The notes under the pieces are model-generated. The model searched no databases and was not told where the DNA came from. It worked only from the letters and a program-made list of their open reading frames with translations. Below, piece by piece: positions 12,304 through 20,920 of a DNA stretch of 64,000 nucleotides. The DNA comes from Gammaproteobacteria bacterium. GTDB taxonomy: Bacteria > Pseudomonadota > Gammaproteobacteria > Pseudomonadales > Halieaceae. The stretch is from NCBI GenBank assembly GCA_030427085.1, contig JAUHXH010000001.1:372001-436000 (forward strand), written 5' to 3'. Each line of letters starts with the position of its first letter. The first letter of the stretch is position 1. A program made the position numbers and the translations under genes.

Positions 12304-12627
12304 TTAACGCTGCAGCAGTTCCAGCTTGTTGGGCTTGCCTGCCCATTCTTCTGCGTCGGGCGGGGCGTCTTTCATCTCGGTGATGTTGGGCCACACTTCA
12401 GCCAGCTCGGCATTCAGTTCCAGAAAGACCTGCTGGTCTTCGGGGAGTTCATCCTCAGAGAAAATGGCGTCCACCGGGCATTCCGGTTCGCACAGGGCGC
12501 AGTCGATGCATTCATCCGGGTGGATCACCAGGAAATTGGGACCCTCATAAAAACAATCAACCGGGCAAACCTCCACACAGTCCGTGTGCTTGCAGTTGAT
12601 GCAATCTTCTCCGACAACAAACGTCAT
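12304..12627 (-). CDS. fdxA: Seven-iron ferredoxin FdxA
   Basis: A 107-residue electron carrier. Cysteine motifs C-I-N-C-K-H-T-D-C and [10 protein letters not shown] in the first 25 residues, plus [17 protein letters not shown] at about 40-56, are those of the bacterial 3Fe-4S/4Fe-4S ferredoxins annotated as FdxA, and the long acidic C-terminal tail also fits. fdxA beside mutS is common in Pseudomonas and relatives. Transcribed away from mutS's own stop in the same direction, with about 130 bases between them that contain nothing I can identify. Confidence 0.93.
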   Translation of the reverse strand: MTFVVGEDCINCKHTDCVEVCPVDCFYEGPNFLVIHPDECIDCALCEPECPVDAIFSEDELPEDQQVFLELNAELAEVWPNITEMKDAPPDAEEWAGKPNKLELLQR

Positions 12628-12755
12628 TTGTGTACCGCCTCTCCAATGGGTGTCAGGCTGGGCCCGGGACGGACTAGCGCTATCCGGGGCGGGGGTGAAC
12701 CAAGGCGCGATAGTTTACCCGCTTGCTACAGGGAAATGAAGCGCCCGCGCAGGCC

Positions 12756-15323
12756 TCAGTCCAGGCCGGATTTGAGGCTGTACAGGGCTTCCAGGGCTTG
12801 CCGGGGGCTCATGTCGTCAAGATCCAGGTCGCGCAATTGCTCCACCACCGGATGCGGCTCGGGCGCTGCGAACAGGTCGTTCTGGGCCGGCGCCACCTGG
12901 GCGGTGGGTGCTGGCTCGTGACCGGACTGCTCCAACTCGGTCAGCTTGGCCTGTGCTGCCGCCAACACGGCGGCGGGAACGCCCGCCAGTCGCGCCACCT
13001 GCAGGCCAAAACTACGGCTCGCCGGCCCCTCCTGGATATGGTGCATGAATACCACGTGGTCCCGGTGTTCGGTGGCATCGAGATGGACATTGGCCATGCT
13101 GGGACACTGTTCGGGCAGGGCAGTCAGTTCGAAATAATGGGTGGCAAACAGGGTGAAGGCGCGCACTCGCTGGGCCAGGTCCACAGCGGCAGCCCAGGCC
13201 AGGGACAGGCCGTCAAAAGTGCTGGTACCGCGACCGACTTCGTCCATCAACACCAGCGAGCGAGGCGTGGCGTTGTGGAGGATGTTGGCGGTCTCGGTCA
13301 TTTCCACCATGAAGGTAGAGCGCCCGCTGGCCAGGTCATCCGATGAGCCGATGCGGGTGAAGATACGATCCACCGGCGACAGGGTGGTAGCCGTGGCCGG
13401 TACGAAGCTACCGATGTGGGCCAGCAGGGCGATCACCGCGGTCTGCCGCATGTACGTCGATTTACCACCCATGTTCGGGCCGGTGATCAGCAGCATCCGC
13501 CGCGAATCATTGAGCAGGGCATCGTTGGCGATGAAGGGCTCTTCCAGGACCTGTTCCACCACCAGGTGGCGACCTTGTTCGATTTCCAGTACCTGGCCGT
13601 CCTCGACAAACCGCGGTCGGCACAGGCTGAGGCTTTCGGCACGCTCGGCCAGGTTGGCCAGCACGTCGATCTCCGCCACGGCACCGGCGGTCTGTTGCAG
13701 CGGGGCCAGTTGCTTGTTTAATTGCTCCAGCAGCTCATCGTACAGCGCCTTTTCCCGGGCCAGTGCCCGGGACTTGCTGGACAGCGCCTTGTCTTCAAAG
13801 GCCTTCAGCTCCGGCGTGATAAAGCGCTCGGCATTTTTCAGGGTCTGGCGGCGGACATAACTGTCCGGCGCGCGCTCTGACTGGCTGCGGCTGATCTCGA
13901 TGTAGTAGCCGTGGACCCGGTTGTAGCCCACCTTGAGTGTGCTGATACCTGTGGCTTCACGCTCCCGCTGCTCGATCTGTAACAGGTAATCGCCGGCGCC
14001 GGCGGAAATCTCGCGCAATTCGTCCAGCTCCGCATCGTAACCCTCGGCAATTACACCCCCGTCGCGAATGACCACCGGCGGGTTGTCGATAATCGCCCGG
14101 TCGAGCAGGTCCACCAGTGCCGGGTACTCACCACAAGCCTCGCTAAGTCGTGCCAGCAACTCTGCGTCGCAGTGCGACAGCTCCGAGCGCAGGGCGGGCA
14201 GGGCGGCCAGTGAGCTGAACAGGCGGGTGAGGTCTCGAGGGCGGGCCGAACGCAGCGCGACACGGGTGAGGATCCGCTCCATATCGCCGATCGCCTTGAG
14301 GCGCTCCCGCACCGGCTCGAAGCCGTATTGGGCACACAGGGCCTGGACTGCGTCCTGCCGGGCGGTGAGGGCGGTGATATCGGTCAGTGGCCGGTGCAGC
14401 CAGCGGCGCAGCAGCCGGCTACCCATGGCGGTGCGGCCGCGGTCGAGCACGGAGTACAGGGTGTTGTCTTCGCCCCCGCTGAGATTCGTGTCCAGTTCCA
14501 GGTTGCGGCGGGTGGCGGCATCCATGATCACGCTGTCTTCGCGCCGTTCCGGGGTCAGGCTGCGGATATGGGGCAGATTGCCGCGCTGGGTGTCCTTGAC
14601 GTAGCTCAACAGGCAGCCGGCGGCGCTCAGGGCCAGATGCATATCGGCGCAGCCAAAACCCTGCAGGTCGTGGGCCTGGAGCTGTTCACACAGGGTTCGC
14701 CGGGCGCTGTCGAGGTCGAATTCCCACACCGGTTGGCTGCGCGCGCCGGGTCGATTATGGACCTGGGGCAAGTGAATGGCTTCACTGTACAGAATTTCGG
14801 CGGGGCGAAGGCGCTGCAATTCGCTGTCGAGCGCCTCTTCTCCGGCCACCTCCAGCACCCGGAAGCGACCGGCTGACAAGTCGAGGTAGGCCAGGCCGAA
14901 ACGTTCCTCACGCTGGTTGAGCGCCAGCAATAACTGGTCGCTGCCCTCATCCAGCAGGGCCTCATCGGAGAGCGTGCCGGGTGTGACTACTCGCACCACC
15001 TGGCGCTCCACCGGCCCCTTGGAGGTCGCCGGGTCGCCGATCTGTTCACAGATGGCGACAGAAACGCCGGCGCGCACCAGGCGGGCCAGATAGGACTCCG
15101 CCGCGTGGAAGGGCACGCCCGCCATGGGAATGGGCTCGCCGCCGGACTTGCCGCGTGCGGTGAGGGTAATGTCCAGCAATTCGGCGGCGCGCTTGGCATC
15201 GTCGTAGAACAACTCGTAGAAATCCCCCATACGGTAGAACAGGAGGTCGTTGGGGTGCTTTGCTTTGATCGGCAGGTACTGCCGCATCATCGGGGTGTGC
15301 TGTTGTTCTTTTGTACTGCTCAC
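12756..15323 (-). CDS. mutS: DNA mismatch repair protein MutS
   Basis: Recognises base mismatches and small loops and recruits MutL. I place the start at the GTG at 15323, giving 855 residues, nearly identical to E. coli MutS; the frame stays open for 24 more codons upstream but that stretch is Arg/Tyr-rich and unlike MutS. The mismatch-binding F-Y-E motif is seen in [15 protein letters not shown] near residue 30. The C-terminal ATPase has Walker [16 protein letters not shown] and the [12 protein letters not shown] Walker B/switch region. A C-terminal [12 protein letters not shown] segment matches the tetramerisation tail. Divergent from recA, with which it shares a 291-base control region. 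Confidence 0.96.
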   Translation of the reverse strand: MSSTKEQQHTPMMRQYLPIKAKHPNDLLFYRMGDFYELFYDDAKRAAELLDITLTARGKSGGEPIPMAGVPFHAAESYLARLVRAGVSVAICEQIGDPATSKGPVERQVVRVVTPGTLSDEALLDEGSDQLLLALNQREERFGLAYLDLSAGRFRVLEVAGEEALDSELQRLRPAEILYSEAIHLPQVHNRPGARSQPVWEFDLDSARRTLCEQLQAHDLQGFGCADMHLALSAAGCLLSYVKDTQRGNLPHIRSLTPERREDSVIMDAATRRNLELDTNLSGGEDNTLYSVLDRGRTAMGSRLLRRWLHRPLTDITALTARQDAVQALCAQYGFEPVRERLKAIGDMERILTRVALRSARPRDLTRLFSSLAALPALRSELSHCDAELLARLSEACGEYPALVDLLDRAIIDNPPVVIRDGGVIAEGYDAELDELREISAGAGDYLLQIEQREREATGISTLKVGYNRVHGYYIEISRSQSERAPDSYVRRQTLKNAERFITPELKAFEDKALSSKSRALAREKALYDELLEQLNKQLAPLQQTAGAVAEIDVLANLAERAESLSLCRPRFVEDGQVLEIEQGRHLVVEQVLEEPFIANDALLNDSRRMLLITGPNMGGKSTYMRQTAVIALLAHIGSFVPATATTLSPVDRIFTRIGSSDDLASGRSTFMVEMTETANILHNATPRSLVLMDEVGRGTSTFDGLSLAWAAAVDLAQRVRAFTLFATHYFELTALPEQCPSMANVHLDATEHRDHVVFMHHIQEGPASRSFGLQVARLAGVPAAVLAAAQAKLTELEQSGHEPAPTAQVAPAQNDLFAAPEPHPVVEQLRDLDLDDMSPRQALEALYSLKSGLD

Positions 15324-15485
15324 GCTGTTCTGATATCGCTGGATGGAAGGTCGAATGTAGGGTCGATTGTAAGGGACAGGGACCGCCCCGGCCACTGGTG
15401 AGCGCCATGTGTCGCGTTTTCAGGCAGATGATTTGTGGTGGCTGAAAATAATTGAATCGGGGGCTTGCATTTGGGAATCGATATA

Positions 15486-15501
15486 CTGATCATACGTACA
15501 G
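15486..15501 (+). promoter_or_regulatory. LexA (SOS) box of recA
   Basis: CTG-N10-CAG at 15486-15501 (CTGATCATACGTACAG), the gammaproteobacterial LexA consensus spacing, about 115 bases before the recA ATG. It overlaps a TATACT (15482-15487) that could serve as a -10 element. Position and pattern make LexA repression of recA very likely. Confidence 0.8.
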
Positions 15502-15536
15502 TAGTTTGGTTGGGCAGGCAGATCTTCGGCTCACGA

Positions 15537-15581
15537 TTCTTCGGTTGAATAGCTCTCCGATTGAAGAGTTCTTCGGTTGAA
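15537..15581 (+). repeat. 13-bp direct repeat in the recA leader
   Basis: TTCTTCGGTTGAA occurs at 15537-15549 and again at 15569-15581, with a related CGATTGAAGAG between them and the palindrome GAAGAGTTCTTC straddling the second copy. It lies in the untranslated leader between the SOS box and the recA ribosome binding site. It could fold in the mRNA; no known element matches. Confidence 0.5.
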
Positions 15582-15614
15582 GAGACAGTTTCAGGATATA
15601 AAGAGAGGTCCACT

Positions 15615-16661
15615 ATGGATGCCAACAAGGAAAAAGCACTCGCTGCGGCGCTGGGTCAAATTGAGCGACAGTTCGGCAAGGGTACTGTCATGCGCATGGG
15701 TGACCGCGAGGCGGCCGTCATTCCCTCAATTTCCACGGGTTCCCTCGGCCTGGATATCGCGCTGGGTATCGGCGGACTGCCCAAAGGGCGCATCTGCGAG
15801 ATTTACGGCCCGGAATCTTCCGGTAAAACCACGCTGACCCTGCAGGTTATTGCTGAGGCTCAGAAGCAGGGCGGCACGGCGGCGTTCATCGACGCCGAAC
15901 ACGCACTGGACCCGCTCTACGCAGAGAAACTGGGTGTACGCATCGACGATCTGATCGTGTCCCAGCCAGACACCGGCGAACAAGCGCTGGAAGTAGCGGA
16001 AATGCTGGTTCGCTCAGGCGCGGTTGATGTGCTGGTGGTGGACTCTGTGGCGGCTCTCACGCCCAAGGCTGAAATTGAAGGCGAGATGGGTGATTCCCAC
16101 GTGGGCCTGCAGGCGCGCCTGTTGTCCCAGGCTATGCGCAAATTGACCGGCGCAATCAAGCAGACCAACTGCCTGGTGATCTTTATCAACCAGATCCGTA
16201 TGAAAATCGGGGTGATGTTCGGTTCGCCTGAAACGACTACTGGTGGTAACGCACTGAAGTTTTACTCATCGGTTCGCATGGACATTCGCCGCATCGGCGC
16301 GGTGAAAGAAGGCGACGAGGTGGTGGGCAATGAAACCCGGGTCAAGGTGGTCAAGAACAAGGTTTCCCCGCCGTTCAAACAGACCGAGTTCCAGATCATG
16401 TACGGTAAAGGTATTTACCGCATGGCAGAGGTGATCGACTGGGGTGTGAAACTGGGCCTGGTGGACAAGTCCGGTGCCTGGTACGCCTATAAAGGCGACA
16501 AGATCGGTCAGGGCAAGGCCAATGCGTCCAAGTTCCTGGAAGATAACCCGGCCGTTGCCAGCGAAATCGAAAATGCGATCCGCGCCCAAACCCTGAACGT
16601 AGGCAAGCCTGATGCCAACGACGCGTCCGCGTCAGCGGACGAGGTGGCCGACGAATCCTAG
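15615..16661 (+). CDS. recA: Recombinase RecA
   Basis: Forms ATP-dependent filaments on single-stranded DNA, drives strand exchange and triggers LexA self-cleavage. The 348-residue length is normal. Walker A is [13 protein letters not shown] near residue 67, the Walker B segment [17 protein letters not shown] and the L2 loop [17 protein letters not shown] are intact. The start at 15615 is set by AGAGAGG six bases upstream; 18 in-frame upstream codons belong to the leader. The acidic C-terminus ([16 protein letters not shown]) is typical. Controlled by the SOS box at 15486 and followed by two hairpins before recX. Confidence 0.98.
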   Translation: MDANKEKALAAALGQIERQFGKGTVMRMGDREAAVIPSISTGSLGLDIALGIGGLPKGRICEIYGPESSGKTTLTLQVIAEAQKQGGTAAFIDAEHALDPLYAEKLGVRIDDLIVSQPDTGEQALEVAEMLVRSGAVDVLVVDSVAALTPKAEIEGEMGDSHVGLQARLLSQAMRKLTGAIKQTNCLVIFINQIRMKIGVMFGSPETTTGGNALKFYSSVRMDIRRIGAVKEGDEVVGNETRVKVVKNKVSPPFKQTEFQIMYGKGIYRMAEVIDWGVKLGLVDKSGAWYAYKGDKIGQGKANASKFLEDNPAVASEIENAIRAQTLNVGKPDANDASASADEVADES

Positions 16662-16669
16662 TCGGCCAC
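16644..16669 (+). other. Hairpin over the recA stop codon
   Basis: GTGGCCGAC (16644-16652) and GTCGGCCAC (16661-16669) form a perfect 9-bp stem with an 8-base loop that contains most of the recA stop. There is no U tract, so it is more likely an mRNA-stabilising or pausing element than a terminator. Confidence 0.5.
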
Positions 16670-16717
16670 ACGACCCTTCCACTTCCAGGCAATTCGGGAA
16701 CGCCTGTATGTTTCCAC

Positions 16718-16763
16718 GCGGTGCCGGGGCCTTCCACTGTCCCCTTTGCCCGGCACCGCTTTT
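16718..16763 (+). terminator. Intrinsic terminator between recA and recX
   Basis: GCGGTGCCGGG (16718-16728) pairs perfectly over 11 bases with CCCGGCACCGC (16749-16759), followed by TTTT. Partial read-through of such a hairpin is the known way in which recX is kept at a fraction of recA expression in other gammaproteobacteria, and the same arrangement is seen here. Confidence 0.8.
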
Positions 16764-16802
16764 CTCCACACTCGCCACAAATCCCTATGAACCGACACTG
16801 CT

Positions 16803-17255
16803 GTGACTGACGCCAACCCCGCCGACGAATACACCCGCTTGCGCCTTGCGGCGATGAATTTGTTGGCCCGCAGGGAGCAGAGCGTGCGGGAACTGCAACA
16901 GAAGTTATTGCGGCGCAGCACTGACACCGGCTTGATCAATAGTGTGATCGAAACTCTGGCGGCGGAAGGCCTGCAGAGTGATCAGCGCTTTGCCGAAAGC
17001 TTCCTCCGCCAGCGTGTGGCGCGCGGCTATGGGCCAAAGCGCCTGCTGCCGGAGCTGCGCCAGCGCGGTGTGGCGGATGACGTTGCTGAACAGACTTTAG
17101 CTGAGCTGGAGGTAGACTGGTACACTGTGGCACGCGACGTGTTCCACGCTCGTTTTGGCGAGCAGGTGAGTTCGGAGATCAAGGAAAAAGCGCGGCGCGA
17201 TCGTTTCATGCAGTATCGTGGCTTCAGCTCGGATCACTACCGACATTTGATCTAG
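16803..17255 (+). CDS. recX: RecA regulator RecX
   Basis: Small helical protein that caps and disassembles RecA filaments. The 150-residue length and repeated three-helix pattern (LLARREQSVRELQQKLLRR, then FAESFLRQRVARGYGPKRL) are those of RecX. GTG start 40 bases after the recA-recX terminator. Expression should follow recA by read-through and so be SOS-inducible. Confidence 0.92.
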   Translation: MTDANPADEYTRLRLAAMNLLARREQSVRELQQKLLRRSTDTGLINSVIETLAAEGLQSDQRFAESFLRQRVARGYGPKRLLPELRQRGVADDVAEQTLAELEVDWYTVARDVFHARFGEQVSSEIKEKARRDRFMQYRGFSSDHYRHLI

Positions 17256-17299
17256 CCAGCGTGCAGGCGGTGTCGGATTGGCAGATGGAGAATCCGCTT

Positions 17300-19537
17300 A
17301 TGTACCGCTTTCATGTCCCCGCTCTATATCTGCTCCTCCTCGGTTTGGTGTTCCTGACACTGCCATCTCGAGCCGAAGAAGGCCTTGCCTGGCCAAAAGC
17401 CATTGATGCACCTGAAGGTCGCATCATCGTCTACCAACCCCAACCGGAATCCCTGTCCGGGAATCAACTCAGCGGTCGTGCGGCCTTTTCACTGGAACTG
17501 AAAAACCAGAGCGATCCTGTTTTCGGCGCTATGTGGTTCACCGCCCAAATCGATACTGACCGCGATGCTGGCACCGCGCTGGTACACAATCTCAGGGTAA
17601 CCCGATTGGGCTGGCCTGAGTCGCGCGATGCGGACGAGCAACGGGCCGCCGCGGTGGTGGAGGGGGCGGTTAGTGAGAACGGCTTTACTATTTCGCTGGA
17701 ACGGCTGTCTGCCAGTCTGGCGGACGCCAAGGTCGAGCAGCAGAGCCTGGCGGAACTGAAGTCTGAGCCCCCGGACGTCGTATTCAGCGAAACGTTGGCG
17801 CTGTTGCTGGTGTATGACGGGCAACCACGATTCAAGGAACTGCCCGACGGCGGTGGTTATGAGCGAGCTCTCAATACGCCGCTGTTGGTAGTGCGCAAAG
17901 GGTCGCGTGGCACTTCCTATCTGGGTGATGGCAGGCAGTGGTTCAGCTCGAAAAGCCCGCTCGGGCCTTTCGAGCCCACCGCGCGTATCCCCGACGATTT
18001 GCGGGCGCTGGCGGCCCGTGCTGAATCGTCGGCAGATCAAGGTGAGCCGGGGGGCAGTGACGACGGTGATTCACCGGGGCCGACGGTTAACAAGGTGGTT
18101 GTGGCTACCAAGCCCACCGAATTGATTGCCACGGACGGTAAACCCGAGTGGCAGAGTCTGGCGGGTGGCGCCTTGCTCTATGTTGAAAACACCGAGACGC
18201 CCTGGCTGCGTGTGTTGGATACGGGAAACATGTACCTGCTGTTGTCCGGACGCTGGTATCGATCTCGTTCCGAGCAGGGCCCATGGACATTCGTACCGGC
18301 AGACGAGTTACCCGACAGCTTCAGCAATATTCCTCCGGATTCAGCCATCGGTGGATTGCGCAGTTCGGTGGCAGGTACCGAGGAAGCGGAGGATGCCTTG
18401 CTGGACGCGGCGGTTCCACAAACGGCTGCCATCGATCGCAAGTCAGCCACTTTGCAGGTCACCTATGACGGTAAACCAAAGTTCGAGAAAATTGCAGGCA
18501 CTGCCGTCGCTTATGCCGTGAACACCCAGTCACAAGTGCTGTTGATCGACGGTCACTACTACGCCGTGGATGAAGGCGTCTGGTTTGAATCCAAAGCCGC
18601 GCAGGGCCCCTGGCAGGTGGCGGACAGTGTGCCACAGGACAAAATCCAGCAGATTCCCCCTAGCTCTCCGGTTTACAACACGACGTATGTGCGCATTTAC
18701 GACGCTACGCCCGACGTCGTTTATGTCGGTTACACACCGGGCTATCTTTGGTCGTTTCCCTATTACGGTGTACCCGTGTATGGCACCGGCTGGCATTACC
18801 CGCCGTATTGGGGCAGTTGGTACTATCCCCGGCCCCCAACCTGGGGATTCCATGTGGGCTATAACCCATGGACGGGGTGGAACTTCGGTGTGAGTTGGTC
18901 CAATGGCTTTTTCAATTTCGGCATCGGCTGGGGCTGGGGAGGCGGTTACCGACCCTGGGGTTGCTGTGGCGGTGGCTTCGGCGGTGGTTACCGAGGGCCA
19001 GTGGTCATCAATACCGGCAATATCAATATCGGCAATAACATTAATATTGGTAACCGGAACAACATTCACAATCGGATCGGCGACAACAAGCGATTAAGCG
19101 GTGTTAGCCATCACGGGGGCAACCTCTACAACAAGGCGGCAAATAGTCGTCGGCTCGCCAGCCCGGCACTGGCCCGACAGAATTTACCGCGCGCTAAATC
19201 GATGCCAGCTCAGGCGAACAACGTGTTCGCGGATCGCCATGGCAATGTGGCACGAAAAGTAGACGATGACTGGCAATCCAGGGCGGGGAACAAATGGCAG
19301 TCCATGGATCCTGGCGCTCGCCAGCAAACTGTCGACTCCGCGCGTGACAAGGCCAGCCAGGTGTCTCGTGATCAGATTCCGTCGGTCGGCGGGCAGAGGC
19401 ATCAATCCACGCAGCAATGGCAGAACAGGGCAAGCAACATTGACCGCAGTGGCTTGCAGCGTTCCTACAACGCCCGCCAACGGGGCGTGCAGCGGGAATT
19501 TAACCGGGGTGGGCGGGCTGGCATGCGACGCCGCTGA
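17300..19537 (+). CDS. Large exported repeat protein, Tyr/Trp/Gly-rich (carbohydrate-binding-like)
   Basis: A 745-residue exported protein of unknown function. Start at 17300 has GGAG nine bases upstream and gives a clean Sec signal peptide (hydrophobic LYLLLLGLVFLTL, cleavage after S-R-A). The middle holds three divergent copies of a repeat of roughly 70-100 residues; the clearest is YDGKPKFEKIAGTAVAYAVN followed by GVWFESKAAQGPWQV. Next comes a segment (about 500-580) packed with Tyr, Trp, Pro and Gly, then an Asn/Ile-Gly run, then an Arg/Gln-rich tail ending G-M-R-R-R. Similar proteins are often labelled carbohydrate-binding family V/XII without proof. It precedes the secretion genes by 140 bases but carries its own Sec signal. 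Confidence 0.7.
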   Translation: MYRFHVPALYLLLLGLVFLTLPSRAEEGLAWPKAIDAPEGRIIVYQPQPESLSGNQLSGRAAFSLELKNQSDPVFGAMWFTAQIDTDRDAGTALVHNLRVTRLGWPESRDADEQRAAAVVEGAVSENGFTISLERLSASLADAKVEQQSLAELKSEPPDVVFSETLALLLVYDGQPRFKELPDGGGYERALNTPLLVVRKGSRGTSYLGDGRQWFSSKSPLGPFEPTARIPDDLRALAARAESSADQGEPGGSDDGDSPGPTVNKVVVATKPTELIATDGKPEWQSLAGGALLYVENTETPWLRVLDTGNMYLLLSGRWYRSRSEQGPWTFVPADELPDSFSNIPPDSAIGGLRSSVAGTEEAEDALLDAAVPQTAAIDRKSATLQVTYDGKPKFEKIAGTAVAYAVNTQSQVLLIDGHYYAVDEGVWFESKAAQGPWQVADSVPQDKIQQIPPSSPVYNTTYVRIYDATPDVVYVGYTPGYLWSFPYYGVPVYGTGWHYPPYWGSWYYPRPPTWGFHVGYNPWTGWNFGVSWSNGFFNFGIGWGWGGGYRPWGCCGGGFGGGYRGPVVINTGNINIGNNINIGNRNNIHNRIGDNKRLSGVSHHGGNLYNKAANSRRLASPALARQNLPRAKSMPAQANNVFADRHGNVARKVDDDWQSRAGNKWQSMDPGARQQTVDSARDKASQVSRDQIPSVGGQRHQSTQQWQNRASNIDRSGLQRSYNARQRGVQREFNRGGRAGMRRR

Positions 19538-19601
19538 TCCGACCTCTATCGGTCTCGCTGTCACGGAATGTAGTTAAGCGCACACCGGACAGATCTGATT
19601 T

Positions 19602-19623
19602 GGCGCAGTGCTTGTGCTGCGCC
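19602..19623 (+). terminator. Possible weak terminator after the repeat protein gene
   Basis: GGCGCAG (19602-19608) and CTGCGCC (19617-19623) form a 7-bp stem with an 8-base loop; CATCCTTTT follows. The T run is short and displaced, so termination would be inefficient. It separates the exported protein gene from the HlyD-ABC pair. Confidence 0.4.
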
Positions 19624-19679
19624 GCATCCTTTTCCAGCATTGACTCATTCCGCAACCGGGAAAAAGGAGTGTTCCCGCC

Positions 19680-20918
19680 GTGAGTCTGTTTCGACAGCAA
19701 GTACTGCAATCCCGTCAGCAGTCCCTCGAAGGTGAAGTGCTGCTTCGTCCTGGCCCCGGCGCGTCGCTGCTCTGCCTCGGCCTTCTGCTGTGTTTGATTC
19801 TGCTGTTGCTGTTGGCGAGCAAGGCTACGTATACCCGTCGTGAAACTGTGCGGGGCTGGTTGGATGTGCCGGGCGGCGCGCTCGCCCTGTATGCACCGCG
19901 CCCAGCACGGGCACTGTCGGTGGATGCGGTGGAAGGGCAGTGGGTTGAGCGCGGGGATGTACTCGCCAGTTTCACCGCCGAAACGGTACTGGCCGGTGGC
20001 GACTCTGCGCAGGAACAATTACTGCTCGATCTGGAAGCACAGCGCGAACAGGCGCTACGCCAGCAATGGCTGATGCGCAAGCGCTATGACTCACGGCATG
20101 AAACCCTGACCGAGCAACTTCGGCTTACCGTGTCGGAGCAGGACGCAGTGCAAGCCCGCGTTGCCGCGATGGCCGCGCAACTGGAACTCGTCGAATCGCG
20201 CGCGCAGCGTGCCAGGGAACTGCACGCCAAGGGTCATCTTGGGCTCGAACAGGTGGAACGGCGAGAGGCAGAAGTACTACAGCACGTGCACGCTGTGGCT
20301 GAACTCAAGCAGCAGAGCCTTGCAGTTGAAAACAGGCATCATGCACTCACCACAACATTGCGTGACCTGCCGCAGGAGCGCGCAGAGGCCGAGGCTTCCG
20401 CCACTTTAGCGCTACTGGAAATCAATGTGGACCTGACTCGGCTGAGGGCCGAACAGGGCTTTGAGTTAAGGGCGCCGCGCAATGGTCAGGTCAGTAACCT
20501 GCAAGTGTATGCAGGGCAATGGGTCGCCTCTGCGGTGCCATTGATGAGCCTGTTACCGCCGGATAACGCGCTGGCGGCTCAGCTGTTACTGCCGGCGCGG
20601 GCCGCCGGGCTTGTGACCGCGGGGCAGAGTCTGCAGTTGCGTTACGACGCCTACCCCTACCAGAAATTTGGCACCTTCGCGGCTCGCATGTCGGATATCT
20701 CCCAGTCGGTGCTACGCCCCGGCGAAATTCCCGACGCGGTGATCGCACCGCGGGAAGCGGTTTATCGCGCCCAGGCTCAATTGACGACAGAGACGAGCGC
20801 GAACGCCGTGCGACTCAAACCGGGCATGACCTTCCAGGCCGATATTGAACTGGAATCACGCAGCCTCCTGGCCTGGGCACTCGAGCCCCTGATTGGCCTG
20901 TGGCAACGGCAGAAGTGA
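19680..20918 (+). CDS. HlyD/CvaA-type membrane fusion protein
   Basis: Periplasmic adaptor of a type I secretion system. The 412-residue product has a short cytoplasmic N-terminus, one membrane helix (about 30-46, LCLGLLLCLILLLLLA), a barrel/lipoyl half (APRPARALSVDAVEGQWVERGD), a long coiled-coil hairpin (about 115-250) and the second lipoyl half (FELRAPRNGQVSNLQVYAGQW), as in HlyD and the colicin V exporter subunit CvaA. GTG start with AAGGAG upstream. Its stop is two bases before the ABC transporter ATG, so the two are certainly co-expressed. No TolC-like outer-membrane gene is in the window. Confidence 0.88.
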   Translation: MSLFRQQVLQSRQQSLEGEVLLRPGPGASLLCLGLLLCLILLLLLASKATYTRRETVRGWLDVPGGALALYAPRPARALSVDAVEGQWVERGDVLASFTAETVLAGGDSAQEQLLLDLEAQREQALRQQWLMRKRYDSRHETLTEQLRLTVSEQDAVQARVAAMAAQLELVESRAQRARELHAKGHLGLEQVERREAEVLQHVHAVAELKQQSLAVENRHHALTTTLRDLPQERAEAEASATLALLEINVDLTRLRAEQGFELRAPRNGQVSNLQVYAGQWVASAVPLMSLLPPDNALAAQLLLPARAAGLVTAGQSLQLRYDAYPYQKFGTFAARMSDISQSVLRPGEIPDAVIAPREAVYRAQAQLTTETSANAVRLKPGMTFQADIELESRSLLAWALEPLIGLWQRQK

Positions 20919-20920
20919 AC

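Noticed and set aside
12628-12755. Possible small gene or RNA between fdxA and mutS
   Set aside because: About 130 bases with no start signal, no hairpin with T run and no tRNA-like fold.
15324-15395. Possible 24-residue N-terminal extension of MutS from an upstream ATG
   Set aside because: Sequence is unlike MutS, and the GTG at 15323 gives the normal length.
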